A stretch of 64,000 nucleotides of DNA from Betaproteobacteria bacterium HGW-Betaproteobacteria-16 (GTDB lineage: Bacteria > Pseudomonadota > Gammaproteobacteria > Burkholderiales > Burkholderiaceae_C). The number at the start of each line of letters is the position of its first letter. Positions within the stretch are counted from its first letter, which is position 1. A program made the position numbers and the translations under genes. Positions 23,924 to 33,027 of this stretch are shown here, piece by piece. The notes under the pieces were generated by a model. That model saw nothing but the letters and a program-made list of their open reading frames with translations, had not been told where the DNA came from and ran no database searches. Location of the stretch: contig PHCQ01000005.1 of NCBI GenBank assembly GCA_002840835.1, positions 62,001-126,000 on the forward strand, written 5' to 3'.

Positions 23924-26900
23924 TCACGGAGCCTCCGGCAAGCCGGTCTGGCCGGTGTCCATGGGCAGGCTGAACCAGAAGGTCGCGCCTTCGCCAGGTG
24001 TGGCCTCTGCCCAGATCCGGCCGCGGTGGCGCTCGATGATCCTCGCTGTGATGGCCAGGCCTATCCCCAGGCCGGGCACAGAGGGATCGCCATGCAGCCG
24101 CTGGAACAGGCCAAAGAGCTTCGGGGCCTGGACCATGTCGAAACCGATGCCGTTGTCGCGAACAAAGTAGGCGTCTCGCGCGGCATCAAACCCCAGGTGC
24201 ACCTGCGGCGGTTCGCGATGGCGGGCGTACTTCCACGCGTTGTCCATGAGGTTGCGCAGCGCCTGCTTGATGAGTTTTTCATCGCCGATCGCATTGGGTA
24301 CGGGATCGAGTGTCAGGTCGACACCCGCCGATCGAAGACCCAACTGGTGGTCGATGCCAACGGCCAGGGCGTGCATGTCGATGCTCTCCCCAATGATCTC
24401 AGCGCGAACCACCGCCAGCACATCCAGCATTTCGGTCAGCATCTGCCCCATGCGGGCCGACGAGCCCACAATGCGGGCCAGGGAATTGGCGCCCGCTTCG
24501 CTCAGTCGCTCCGCTTCGCTTTCGAGCAAGACGGCCGCGAAGCCGTTGACCGAGCGCAGCGGCGTGCGCAGGTCATGGGCGATGGAGTAGGCGATGGCCT
24601 CCATGTCGCGCAGCGTGCGCTCCAGGTTCCGGGTTCTGTCGGCCACCAGGCGCTCGAGGTTCTCGTTGAGGGTGTTCACCGTTTCCTGCGCCTTCACCCG
24701 GTCTGATATGTCAATGTGTGTGCCGGACATGTACAGCGGCTGGCCGTCGCTGGCCCGCCGGTGCACGCGACCGCGCGTGTTGATCCAGACCCAGTGCCCT
24801 TGCTTGTGCCGCATGCGGATGTCGCATTCATAGAAGGGAGCCAGCCCGGCGATGTGGGCGTTCCTGGCCGCTTCAGCCATGAGCAGATCGTCCGGGTGGA
24901 CGAGCTGCTCCCAGGTGGCATTCGTCACTTCGCCAAGCTCGTCCAGGGTGTAGCCCACCATCTCTGCCCAGCGGCTGTTGATCTTGAGGTCATCACTCCC
25001 GATGTGGTTTTCCCAGGTGCCGGTGCGCGTGGCTTCCAGGATCCAGGCCAGCCGCTGCCGCTCGGCCGCGAGCTCCTGCTGCGTGGCCATGTAGGGCGTC
25101 ACGTCGGTGATCGTTCGAATGGCCCCGCCTTCGGGCAAGGCCCGGGTGCCCACTTCAAGGTAGCGGCCATCCCGGGTTTTGCGCAGATAGACCTCTGGTG
25201 CTTCGACGCCGCCCGGGGATTGAACATACGCCCGGGCGCCGGGATCCACCAGTTCGAAGTCTTCGCCGAAATCGCCTCGGCGAGCCAGGTATTCCGCCAC
25301 CTGGGTGTGGGTGGGTCCGGATGCCATGAGGGCGTCCGGCACATCGAGCAGCTCCACCATCCGGCGGTTGTAGAACGAGATGCGCTCGTTCGCATCGAGC
25401 TTGGCCAGGCCCTGCGCCATGCTGTCGAGCACGACCTGCAAGGCCCGCCTCTGGGTACTGAGCTGCTCGGAAGTCTCTGCCAGACGCTTCAAGGTGCCCG
25501 CGCGCTCGCTGTGAACGCGCCAGGCCAGCAGCACTTGCGAGGCCGTCCGGATCAGCGGTTCGAGGAAACCCAGTTCGCGGATCACGGCGTCCGGATCGGG
25601 ATGCTGCAGGCCGATGAGTCCGATCAGCTCCACCTGGGCCAGCAGGGGCACCAGCACAAGCGGATCGTCCGTCGGCGACCCCTGTTGCAGGGCTGCATGG
25701 CAGGGGTGGCTGGCCGGCAGCACCACCGCACTTCCGCCAGCCAGCAGGTCAACGGTGGCGGCATCCTCCAGGCGAAACGGCAACGGCCTGCCTGCGGCGC
25801 CCATGAAGACGCCCTCCAGGCTGCTCGGGCGATCCAGCGACCCGGTGGTTGATGTCGTTGTCTCGGCGAGGAACGAGGCGGTGGGACCGACGACCTCGCA
25901 GATGCTCTCGAGCAGGCGACCGAACACCTCTGTCTTGCCATCGGAGGTGATGTAGAGGCTCATGGCCGTGCTCACGGCCTGCAGAAGCTGCTGCTGGCGC
26001 TCCATGGCCGCGCGGGCGTTGCGTTCATCGGTGACGTCGGCCACATAGCCGTGCCACAGCACCGAGCCATCGGGCTCGTTGCGCGGTGACGCCTCGAACC
26101 GGAACCAGCGCTGAGCGCCCGATGGCAGGCAGACCCGGTAGTTCTCTCGCAGGTTGAGACCCAGGGAGGCACACCGATCCAGGTCGCTCAGAAGCCGGGG
26201 GAGGTCTTCGCTGTGTGCGCGCGCGAACAGCGCGCGGGGATCGGTCTTGTGTTCGTGTGGGCCCAGCTCCAGCATCTGCTCGGCCTGATCGCTCAGGAAC
26301 GTCACCTCGGTCTGGCCGTCGGGGCGCCGATGGACCTGGTACATCACGCCAGGCACGCGCTGCGCAATTTCGTTGAGCAGGTCGAGCTGCGACTGAAGCG
26401 CCTGTCGCGCCTCGATCTCTGCCGAGATGTCCTGCACCACGCCGAAGTCGGTTTCGGGATTGCCAGGCACCCGGGATCGCCCCATCCGGCTGCGCAACCA
26501 GCGCGTTTGACCCTGCAGGGTGATCCAGCGGAAGTCGACCGACCGGCCATCCATGGCCTCACGGGCTTCCAGCCAGGTGGGCAGATCGTCGGGATGAATG
26601 CCGCTTCGAGCGGTCTTTTTGTCGAGGGCGAAGCGGCGCGGCCAGCCGGTGATCGCGTGTAGCCCTTCGCTCCAGTTGACGTGCTCTTTGCCAGCCTCAT
26701 TGGTCCAGGCGCCGACCTGGGCGAGCAGTTCGATTTCATGGTGCAGCTCGATGCGCGCGTGCAGTGCCAGGTTGGTGCGGGAAAGTTCATCCAGCGCGCG
26801 TTGCAGGTCGGTGCGAACGGCCGCCTCTTCTGACACCTCTGTCAAGCTGGTCACCAGCAACTCGGCACCTTGCGTGCGCAGCACCCGCGTGCGCAGGCGG

Positions 26901-27241
26901 ATCATCTTTCGCACACCGCCGGCAGCGCGCAGCACATAGATGCGGCTGGTCTCATCCCGATGGGCCAGATAGGTGCTGCGCTGCTCGTCATCGCGCCACA
27001 GACCGAGCTGCGTCGTGGTGTTCCCCAGAGCGCTGGCGCGCGGGATGCCCACGAGCGCACACCATTCGTCATTGACCGCCAGGATCAGCCCATCAGACAG
27101 TCGCACGATGGCGCACGCGACGGGGACGAGTGCGAACACCTCTTCATAGGAGGCGATCAGACCATCCGCAATCGATCCTGGGCCCCGCTCTCCTTGTGAG
27201 GCAGGCTTTTCGCCGCTCGGCTTGCTGGGCCAGGAAGACAT
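23924..27241 (-). CDS. Multi-PAS/GAF hybrid-free sensor histidine kinase (orphan)
   Basis: A 1105-aa signalling kinase. In order: PAS (about 30-140), PAS (about 180-290), PAS (about 300-420), GAF-like (about 430-590), PAS (about 605-715), PAS (about 730-855), HisKA with H889 (SIAHDLRTPLRS) and HATPase (about 985-1095; NLMDNAWKYA, FVRDNGIGFD, GLGIGLAI). The HisKA type is that of phytochrome-like and osmosensor kinases. No transmembrane helices or receiver domain were seen, so it is probably cytoplasmic. No response regulator gene is adjacent. The signal is unknown; several PAS cores could bind heme, flavin or other ligands. Confidence 0.9.
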   Translation of the reverse strand: MSSWPSKPSGEKPASQGERGPGSIADGLIASYEEVFALVPVACAIVRLSDGLILAVNDEWCALVGIPRASALGNTTTQLGLWRDDEQRSTYLAHRDETSRIYVLRAAGGVRKMIRLRTRVLRTQGAELLVTSLTEVSEEAAVRTDLQRALDELSRTNLALHARIELHHEIELLAQVGAWTNEAGKEHVNWSEGLHAITGWPRRFALDKKTARSGIHPDDLPTWLEAREAMDGRSVDFRWITLQGQTRWLRSRMGRSRVPGNPETDFGVVQDISAEIEARQALQSQLDLLNEIAQRVPGVMYQVHRRPDGQTEVTFLSDQAEQMLELGPHEHKTDPRALFARAHSEDLPRLLSDLDRCASLGLNLRENYRVCLPSGAQRWFRFEASPRNEPDGSVLWHGYVADVTDERNARAAMERQQQLLQAVSTAMSLYITSDGKTEVFGRLLESICEVVGPTASFLAETTTSTTGSLDRPSSLEGVFMGAAGRPLPFRLEDAATVDLLAGGSAVVLPASHPCHAALQQGSPTDDPLVLVPLLAQVELIGLIGLQHPDPDAVIRELGFLEPLIRTASQVLLAWRVHSERAGTLKRLAETSEQLSTQRRALQVVLDSMAQGLAKLDANERISFYNRRMVELLDVPDALMASGPTHTQVAEYLARRGDFGEDFELVDPGARAYVQSPGGVEAPEVYLRKTRDGRYLEVGTRALPEGGAIRTITDVTPYMATQQELAAERQRLAWILEATRTGTWENHIGSDDLKINSRWAEMVGYTLDELGEVTNATWEQLVHPDDLLMAEAARNAHIAGLAPFYECDIRMRHKQGHWVWINTRGRVHRRASDGQPLYMSGTHIDISDRVKAQETVNTLNENLERLVADRTRNLERTLRDMEAIAYSIAHDLRTPLRSVNGFAAVLLESEAERLSEAGANSLARIVGSSARMGQMLTEMLDVLAVVRAEIIGESIDMHALAVGIDHQLGLRSAGVDLTLDPVPNAIGDEKLIKQALRNLMDNAWKYARHREPPQVHLGFDAARDAYFVRDNGIGFDMVQAPKLFGLFQRLHGDPSVPGLGIGLAITARIIERHRGRIWAEATPGEGATFWFSLPMDTGQTGLPEAP

Positions 27242-27470
27242 TTAAGGGGCCACCTTCCTTGTTGCCACGGCGACAAACCGTGCGCATCAAGCAAACCCCC
27301 TGAGAAAATTGGTCTACCGAAGTGGCAGTCATACCAAAAAAACGAAGCTTTTGCACGAACTTTTTTCTGCATGCCTTCGTTGCATACCCGCGCATGCGCT
27401 GGTTGTCGACCTTGGCCATGCCCGCAGGGGGCATCGGCCACGGCTTTTGGCAAGGCGCACCATCTGGCGC

Positions 27471-27863
27471 TCATCGACCTGGCTTCACCCACCACCACGC
27501 CAAGAGCACCACCACCGCAAACCCCGTGTAGGCCGTCACGAACACCCACCAGGGCGCGTCCCAGTACAGCAGCCTGGACAGCCAGTGTTCAATGAAGCCC
27601 TCACCGTAGCTGCCCTGGCCCGCCGTGCGCCGCAGTGCCTGCTCCCACACGGTGAGCGGGCACAACTGCCCCAGCCAGGTTTGTGCGGCGATGAAGATCA
27701 TCAGGCCCAGGTGGGTGAGGCGCAGGCCAAGATGGCGGACCCAGCGCCAACCCAGCGCACCGCCGACGAGCACCAGCGGCAACAGGCCGACCACGAACAG
27801 CACGATGGCCACATGCAGCGCCAGCAGGGCGTCGGCCAGCAGGCCGGCAAGGGTGGGTGACAT
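27471..27863 (-). CDS. DUF2784 integral membrane protein
   Basis: A 130-aa protein with four predicted membrane helices and the DUF2784 features FIAAQTWLGQLCPLTVWE and YWDAPWWVFVTAYTGF. The function of the family is unknown. The length is typical. It lies 88 bp from the end of the Liv binding-protein gene, which is on the same strand, and is separated from it by a strong terminator. Confidence 0.85.
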   Translation of the reverse strand: MSPTLAGLLADALLALHVAIVLFVVGLLPLVLVGGALGWRWVRHLGLRLTHLGLMIFIAAQTWLGQLCPLTVWEQALRRTAGQGSYGEGFIEHWLSRLLYWDAPWWVFVTAYTGFAVVVLLAWWWVKPGR

Positions 27864-27897
27864 GCGACCACCTTAGCGCAAGCACCCAGCCACAGGC

Positions 27898-27931
27898 AAA
27901 AAAAAGCCGCCGGCACGTGCGCGCCGGCGGC
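27898..27931 (-). terminator. Rho-independent terminator after the Liv operon
   Basis: On the minus strand a GC-rich stem GCCGCCGGCG...TGCCGGCGGC (27906-27931) is followed by eight T residues (27898-27905). It begins 21 bp after the stop of the branched-chain-type binding-protein gene and ends the six-gene minus-strand operon. Confidence 0.9.
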
Positions 27932-27951
27932 AGTGAACAAGACTTGGAGGT

Positions 27952-29118
27952 TCAGTTCACCTTGAAATAGTCTGACACCACTTTCCAGCGCGCGTTCTCC
28001 AGTTGCGACAGACGGGTGGCATTGCTGCCCAGGCGTTTCTGCGGACCGAAGGTCATCTCAGAGCTGCCGAACATGTCCGGTGGAATCACCATGGTGTCCA
28101 TGGCCTTGATGAAGCTCTCGGTGGTCAGGTTCGGGCCGGCCTTGCTGGCGGCGCGCAGGAAGGAGTCGACCAGCGAATAGCCGTACACCGAGAACACGGT
28201 CGGGTCTTCGTTGAACTTGGTCTTGTACTTGTTGGCCCAGAAGCGGATCGGCTGCGAGGCTGCGTCCAGGTAGGGGTTCTGCACCGTCATGGTGGCGTAG
28301 AAACCATCCATGGCCGGGCCGCCCAGTTTGTGGATCAGGTCGGTGTAGGCCGCGCTGGAACCCAGGAAGGTGGGGTTGAAGCCCAGGCGCTTGGCTGTGG
28401 CAATGCCGCCGATGGTCTCGCGGATGATGGTGCCCATCACCACGAAGTCGCACTGGGAGGAGGCCAACTTCTGCATCTGCGAGGCGAAGTCGGTGGCACC
28501 GCGCTTGAAGGTGGTGACCTCGGCGAACTTCATGCCCAAGCTCTTCAGACCTTCTTCGGCGCCGCGGAACACCTCCAGGCCGAACTCGTCGTCCTGGTAC
28601 ATGGTGCAGACCTTCTTGGCGCCTTTTTCCTTCACCAGCAGCGGCACAGCGGCCTTCATCTGGTCGTAGTAGGTGGCGGCGAACGAGTACTTCAGCTTGT
28701 GGAAGGGCTCATACATCTCACGCGCGGCGGTCACAGGGAAGAAGTTGATCACGTTCTTCTGGAACTGCACCGGCATGGCGGCCATGTTCTGCGCGGTGCC
28801 GATGTGGCCCACCATGGCGAAGATCTTGTCCTGGTTGACCAGCTTCTGCGCGGCCAGCACGGCGCGACGGGGCTCGTAGCCGGAGTCTTCCACGTTGAGC
28901 TTGATCTTGCGGCCATTGATGCCGCCCTGCTCATTGGCCTCGTCCACGCGCAGCATCATGCCGAAGCGCACCTGCTTGCCGAAGCCCGCCAGCGGGCCGG
29001 AAAGATCCTGGATCGATCCCAGCACGATCTCGTCTTTGGTGACGCCCTGGGTCTGGGCAAAGGCGGTTGCGCTGGCCAGCAAAAGGCTGGCGGCGATCAG
29101 TGTCGGTTTGGTCTTCAT
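27952..29118 (-). CDS. Branched-chain amino acid-type ABC transporter substrate-binding protein
   Basis: A 388-aa periplasmic binding protein of the LivJ/LivK class (type I fold). It has a signal peptide (ending ATAFAQ, about residue 22) and begins the mature domain with EIVLGSIQDLSGPLAGFGKQ. Context, with an acyl-CoA ligase gene upstream and LivHMGF genes, suggests an aromatic or fatty carboxylate ligand rather than an amino acid. It is the last gene before the terminator at 27898. Confidence 0.9.
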   Translation of the reverse strand: MKTKPTLIAASLLLASATAFAQTQGVTKDEIVLGSIQDLSGPLAGFGKQVRFGMMLRVDEANEQGGINGRKIKLNVEDSGYEPRRAVLAAQKLVNQDKIFAMVGHIGTAQNMAAMPVQFQKNVINFFPVTAAREMYEPFHKLKYSFAATYYDQMKAAVPLLVKEKGAKKVCTMYQDDEFGLEVFRGAEEGLKSLGMKFAEVTTFKRGATDFASQMQKLASSQCDFVVMGTIIRETIGGIATAKRLGFNPTFLGSSAAYTDLIHKLGGPAMDGFYATMTVQNPYLDAASQPIRFWANKYKTKFNEDPTVFSVYGYSLVDSFLRAASKAGPNLTTESFIKAMDTMVIPPDMFGSSEMTFGPQKRLGSNATRLSQLENARWKVVSDYFKVN

Positions 29119-29180
29119 GCACTTGTCTCCTTGGTTGTGAACGGGTGATGGGCGGTGGCGTTGCGGTTGCGTGTGCAGGA

Positions 29181-31037
29181 TCAGCCGTACATGGCCTCGA
29201 TCTGCGGGGAATACTTCTTTTCAACCAGCTTGCGTTTGAGCTTCATGGTGGGCGTGAGTTCTTCGTCTTCGGCAGAAAGCTGGGTGTCGAGCAGGAAGAA
29301 CTTCTTGATCTGTTCCACGCGGGCAAACTTCTTGTTCACGCGGTCGATCTCTTCCTGAATGAGCTGCTGCACCTCGGGTGAACGGGTCAGGCTGGCGTAA
29401 TTGGAAAACGGCACGTCGTTGTCCTGCGCAAATTTCTCCACGTTCTCCTGGTCGATCATGATGATCACGGTGAGGTAGGCACGCTTGTCACCGATCACCA
29501 CCGCATCGGTCACGTAGGGCGAGAACTTCAGTTCGTTCTCCAGCTCACTGGGCGTGATGTTCTTGCCCCCTGCGGTGATGATGATGTCTTTCATGCGGTC
29601 GGTGATGCGGAAAAACCCTTCCTCATCGACCACACCCACATCCCCGGTGTGCAACCAGCCATCGGCATCGATGGTCTCGGCGGTTTTTTCGGGCAGGTTC
29701 AGGTAGCCCATGAACACGTTGGGCCCGCGCACCAGGATCTCGCCGGTGGCGGGGTCCAGCTTCACTTCGTTGTAGCTGGCGGCCGGGCCAATGCTGCCCG
29801 GCTTGATGCGTTCGGCCGGAATACCGGTGGAGGCCCCACAGGTTTCCGTCATGCCCCACACCTCCAGCATGGGCACGCCCAGCGCCATGTACCAGCGCAC
29901 CAGATCGGGCGAAATGGGTGCTGCGCCGGTCACCAGGAAGCGTGCCTTGTGGATGCCGATGAGCTTGCGCACGTTGTTGAGCACCAGCATGCGCGCCACA
30001 TGGAACTGCAACCTGAGCGAGCCGGGAACGGGCTGCTTGGCCAGCACCAGATCGGCCACGCGCTGGCCCACGCCAATGGCCCAGCTGTAGGCCGCCTGCT
30101 GCAGCTTGCCGGATTCCTTGAGCGCAATCATCACGCCCGAATAGAACTTCTCCCACACGCGCGGTACGGCGGTGAACACCGTGGGAGCGATCTCGCGCAC
30201 GTTTTCCGGCACCGTCTCCGGGTTCTCCACGAAATTGAGCTTGGCGCCGGTGTAGAGCGAGAAGTACTCGCCGCCCATGCGCTCGGCGATGTGGCACAGC
30301 GGCAGAAAACACATGCACTCGTCGTTCTCGTCGCGCGAGATCAGCGTGTTGTAGCCGCGCACGGTGTAGATCAGCCCCTTGTGACTGTGCATGGCGCCTT
30401 TGGGCTTGCCGGTGGTGCCCGATGTGTAGACGAGGATGGCCAGGTCGTCCGGCTGACAGCCGGCCACCCGCTCCTCCAACAACTGTGGGTGCTGGCGTGC
30501 ATGCTCGCGGCCCAGTTCGCGCAGCGCGTCCAGGCTGATCACCTGCGGGTCGTCCAGCTCGCGCAAGCCTTCCATGTCGAACACCACGATCTTACGCAGC
30601 CTGGGCAGGTGCTCACGCACCGCCAGGGCCTTGTCCAGCTGCTCGTCGTCTTCCACGAACAGCACGGTGGTGCCGGAGTCTTCGCACAGGTATTGCACCT
30701 GCTCAGAAGCGTCGGTGGGGTAGATGCCGTTGGACACACCGCCCGCACTCAGCACCGCCAGATCGCACAACACCCATTCGATGTTGGTGTTCGAAAGAAT
30801 GGATGCGGTTTCCTTCGGTCCAAAGCCCAGCGCCATCAGCCCATGCGAAATCTCGCGCACCGCCTCGGCGGTCTGGTTCCAGGTCCAGGTGCGCCAGATG
30901 CCGAAGTCCTTCTGCCGCATCCACACGTTCGGCCCACGCGCCTTCGCGGCGTTCCAGAACAGGGCTGGAATGGTCTCGCCGGGCATAACGATGTTGGGCT
31001 GCGGCTGGATGTGGGAAAGATCCCAAAGTGTGCTCAT
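29181..31037 (-). CDS. AMP-dependent acyl-CoA ligase (long-chain/aromatic type)
   Basis: A 618-aa adenylate-forming enzyme that activates a carboxylate with ATP and CoA. Visible: P-loop-like YTSGTTGKPKGAM, WGMTETCG (adenine site), DGWLHTGDVG, and the catalytic-Lys region near the C-terminus (ELTPTMKLKRK). I place the start at 31037 (MSTLWDLS); the longer frame to 31073 is unlikely. Most similar to long-chain fatty-acyl-CoA synthetases (FAA1/FadD15-like). Its place inside a Liv operon suggests it activates the transported acid. Confidence 0.92.
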   Translation of the reverse strand: MSTLWDLSHIQPQPNIVMPGETIPALFWNAAKARGPNVWMRQKDFGIWRTWTWNQTAEAVREISHGLMALGFGPKETASILSNTNIEWVLCDLAVLSAGGVSNGIYPTDASEQVQYLCEDSGTTVLFVEDDEQLDKALAVREHLPRLRKIVVFDMEGLRELDDPQVISLDALRELGREHARQHPQLLEERVAGCQPDDLAILVYTSGTTGKPKGAMHSHKGLIYTVRGYNTLISRDENDECMCFLPLCHIAERMGGEYFSLYTGAKLNFVENPETVPENVREIAPTVFTAVPRVWEKFYSGVMIALKESGKLQQAAYSWAIGVGQRVADLVLAKQPVPGSLRLQFHVARMLVLNNVRKLIGIHKARFLVTGAAPISPDLVRWYMALGVPMLEVWGMTETCGASTGIPAERIKPGSIGPAASYNEVKLDPATGEILVRGPNVFMGYLNLPEKTAETIDADGWLHTGDVGVVDEEGFFRITDRMKDIIITAGGKNITPSELENELKFSPYVTDAVVIGDKRAYLTVIIMIDQENVEKFAQDNDVPFSNYASLTRSPEVQQLIQEEIDRVNKKFARVEQIKKFFLLDTQLSAEDEELTPTMKLKRKLVEKKYSPQIEAMYG

Positions 31038-31112
31038 TTCAGTGATCCATGACGATGACAAGGGCCCACACATGGTCGGAGCGAGATGCCCCCAAATCCA
31101 GGGCTCCCGAGG

Positions 31113-31203
31113 ATCCGGCTCCGCCGGGCCAAGGGTGCGTCCCCCTCCCAGCGCCGAAGGCGCGAAATGGAGAGGGGGAAGACGCGAAGCGGCGCAGGGG
31201 GTG
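31113..31203 (+). repeat. Dispersed multi-hairpin repeat, copy C
   Basis: Lies between the ATP-binding LivF-type gene and the ligase gene. It contains CCGGCTCCGCCGGGCC, a C5/G5 pair (CCCCCTCCCAGCGCC...AGAGGGGG) and GCGAAGCGGCGCAGGGGG, matching the family's three-part layout. Confidence 0.65.
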
Positions 31204-31211
31204 CATCTCCG

Positions 31212-32000
31212 TCATCTCCAGTTTTTCTTTTTCTTCCAGCGTCGGTCCGCCCGCACGCCTTCTTCCTTCATGCCCAGGTAGAACTCCTTGATGTCGTCCT
31301 TCTCGCGCAGCCGGGCACAGGTGTCTTCCATCACGATGCGGCCGTTCTCCAGCACATAGCCGTAGTCCGATGCATTGAGCGCCATGTTGGCGTTCTGCTC
31401 CACCAGCAAAATGGTGGTGCCGCGTTCGCGGTTGATGCGCACCACGATCTCGAAGATCTCCTTGGTCAGCTTCGGGCTCAGGCCCAGGCTGGGTTCGTCG
31501 AGCAGGATCAGGTCGGGGTTGGCCATGAGCGCGCGGCTGATGGCCAGCATCTGCTGCTGCCCGCCGGAGAGCAAGCCGGCGTCCTGTGCGGCGCGCTCGC
31601 GCAGGATGGGGAAATAGCCGAACACAACCTCGATGTCGCGCGCCACCCCGTCGCGGTCTTTGCGGGTGTAGGCGCCCATCAGCAGGTTGTCGCGCACGCT
31701 CAGCAGCGGGAACACCTCGCGCCCCTCGGGCACATGGCTCAGGCCCTGCTGCACGATGAAGGCCGGGTCCTGTGCCGTGATGGGCTCGCCCTTGAATTCG
31801 ATGCTGCCCTTGCGCGGATCGATGATGCCGCTGATGGTTTTGAGGATGGTGGTTTTGCCGGCGCCGTTGGAGCCAAGCACGGTCGCAATTTCGCCGCGCC
31901 GCACCTGCAGGCTCACCCCGCGAATGGCCTTGATGGGGCCATACGCGCTTTCGACGTTGAGCAGCTTGAGGACTGGGGCATCAGAGGTGGCAACAGTCAT
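31212..32000 (-). CDS. livF: Branched-chain-type ABC transporter ATP-binding protein LivF
   Basis: A 262-aa ATPase with Walker A GSNGAGKTTIL, signature LSGGQQQMLAISRAL and Walker B LILLDEPSLGLSP, the last being typical of LivF. With LivG it powers the LivHM permease. I chose the ATG at 32000 (MTVATSDAP). Reading frame continues 45 codons upstream through repeat copy D, which has no similarity to the family. The product ends with a short Lys-rich tail. Confidence 0.92.
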   Translation of the reverse strand: MTVATSDAPVLKLLNVESAYGPIKAIRGVSLQVRRGEIATVLGSNGAGKTTILKTISGIIDPRKGSIEFKGEPITAQDPAFIVQQGLSHVPEGREVFPLLSVRDNLLMGAYTRKDRDGVARDIEVVFGYFPILRERAAQDAGLLSGGQQQMLAISRALMANPDLILLDEPSLGLSPKLTKEIFEIVVRINRERGTTILLVEQNANMALNASDYGYVLENGRIVMEDTCARLREKDDIKEFYLGMKEEGVRADRRWKKKKNWR

Positions 32001-32017
32001 TGGATGGCCCCCACGCT

Positions 32018-32090
32018 TGTCACTTCGTGTACTGCGCTGCCCCCCAGGGGGGCCTTCGCCACTTGGGGCGGCCCGGCGTGGCTCATGCTG
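32018..32090 (-). repeat. Related C/G-run repeat, copy D
   Basis: At the livG/livF junction, overlapping the last codons of livG. It contains CACTTCGTGTACTGCGCTG, the palindrome GCCCCCCAGGGGGGC and CTTGGGGCGGCCCGGCG. It shares the C/G-run core with the other copies but differs in the flanks, so it may be a second subfamily. Confidence 0.6.
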
Positions 32091-33027
32091 AAACTCCTGC
32101 AGTCTTCTGGTGATCACGGCGCAGGTTGGACACATCGTCCACAGACCCCAGATAGGCTTCGATCACGCCAGGGTGGGCCTGCACCTGCGCCGGTGTGCCG
32201 GTGGCCAGTTCTTCGCCCATGCTCATGGCCAGCACGCGGTCAGACACCTTGGACACCAGCGACATGTCATGCTCCACCATCAGCACGGTGATGCCGAGCT
32301 CGTTCTTGATGTCGGTGATCCAGAAGGCCATGTCGTCGGTTTCTTCCACGTTCAGGCCTGAAGACGGCTCGTCCAGCAGCAGCAACTGCGGCTCGGTGCA
32401 CAGCGCCCGCGCCAGCTCCACCACCTTGCGCACGCCATAAGGCAGGCCGGCCACCATGGATTCGCGGTGGTGTTGCAGATCGAGTAACTCGATCACATGC
32501 TCCACCTTCTCGCGCGCCTCGATCTCCGCCGCGCGGGTCTTGCCGGTGAAGAACAGTTCACCCCAGAGCCCGGTCTTGCGGTGCGTGTGGCGCCCGATCA
32601 GCAGGTTCTGCAAAACCGTGGCGTGTTCGAACAACTCGATGTTCTGGAAGGTGCGCGCAATACCGAGCGAGGCTATTCTGTGAGGGGGCTGCTCGGTGAG
32701 CTTGAGCTTGCCGTCAGGGCCCGCGTAGTCGATGTGGCCGGTGGTGGGCGTGTAGATGCGGCTGATCAGGTTGAACACCGTGGTCTTGCCGGCGCCGTTG
32801 GGCCCGATCAGGGTGAACACCTCGCCACGCTTCACGTCGAAGCTCACGTTGTTCACCGCCAGCACGCCGCCAAAGCGAACGCTGAGGTTCTGGGCAGAGA
32901 GCAAGATCCCCCCCGCGCCGCCTGCGGCGTCACCCCCCAGGGGGCGGCGCTGGTGGCCCGGCAAAGCCGGTTCCACGGCGCCCTGGACAGGAGCCCGTCC
33001 TTCGATTGGGATGTTCGGGTGGTTCAT
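32083..33027 (-). CDS. livG: Branched-chain-type ABC transporter ATP-binding protein LivG with repeat-encoded N-terminus
   Basis: A 314-aa ATPase: Walker A GPNGAGKTTVF, signature region PYGVRKVVELARAL, Walker B LLLLDEPSSGLN. LivG proteins are usually about 255-260 aa. The excess is at the N-terminus, where residues 13-40 are encoded by repeat copy E. The ATG at 33027 overlaps the stop of the upstream permease gene (ATGA), which supports it as the original start. If so, the repeat inserted in frame within the 5' end. A TTG near residue 42 would be the alternative start. Confidence 0.88.
   Translation of the reverse strand: MNHPNIPIEGRAPVQGAVEPALPGHQRRPLGGDAAGGAGGILLSAQNLSVRFGGVLAVNNVSFDVKRGEVFTLIGPNGAGKTTVFNLISRIYTPTTGHIDYAGPDGKLKLTEQPPHRIASLGIARTFQNIELFEHATVLQNLLIGRHTHRKTGLWGELFFTGKTRAAEIEAREKVEHVIELLDLQHHRESMVAGLPYGVRKVVELARALCTEPQLLLLDEPSSGLNVEETDDMAFWITDIKNELGITVLMVEHDMSLVSKVSDRVLAMSMGEELATGTPAQVQAHPGVIEAYLGSVDDVSNLRRDHQKTAGVSA
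32908..32991 (-). repeat. Dispersed multi-hairpin repeat, copy E, inside the livG ORF
   Basis: Contains CGCCGCCTGCGGCG, CCCCCCAGGGGG and GGCCCGGCAAAGCCGGTTCC in the order seen in copies B, F and H. It overlaps codons 13-40 of the livG frame and keeps the frame open. Confidence 0.75.

Noticed and set aside
27300-27340. TTGGTCTACC and CATACCAA near the PAS kinase gene, resembling a FadR/LldR-type operator
   Set aside because: The half-sites are imperfectly spaced and no matching regulated gene starts here.
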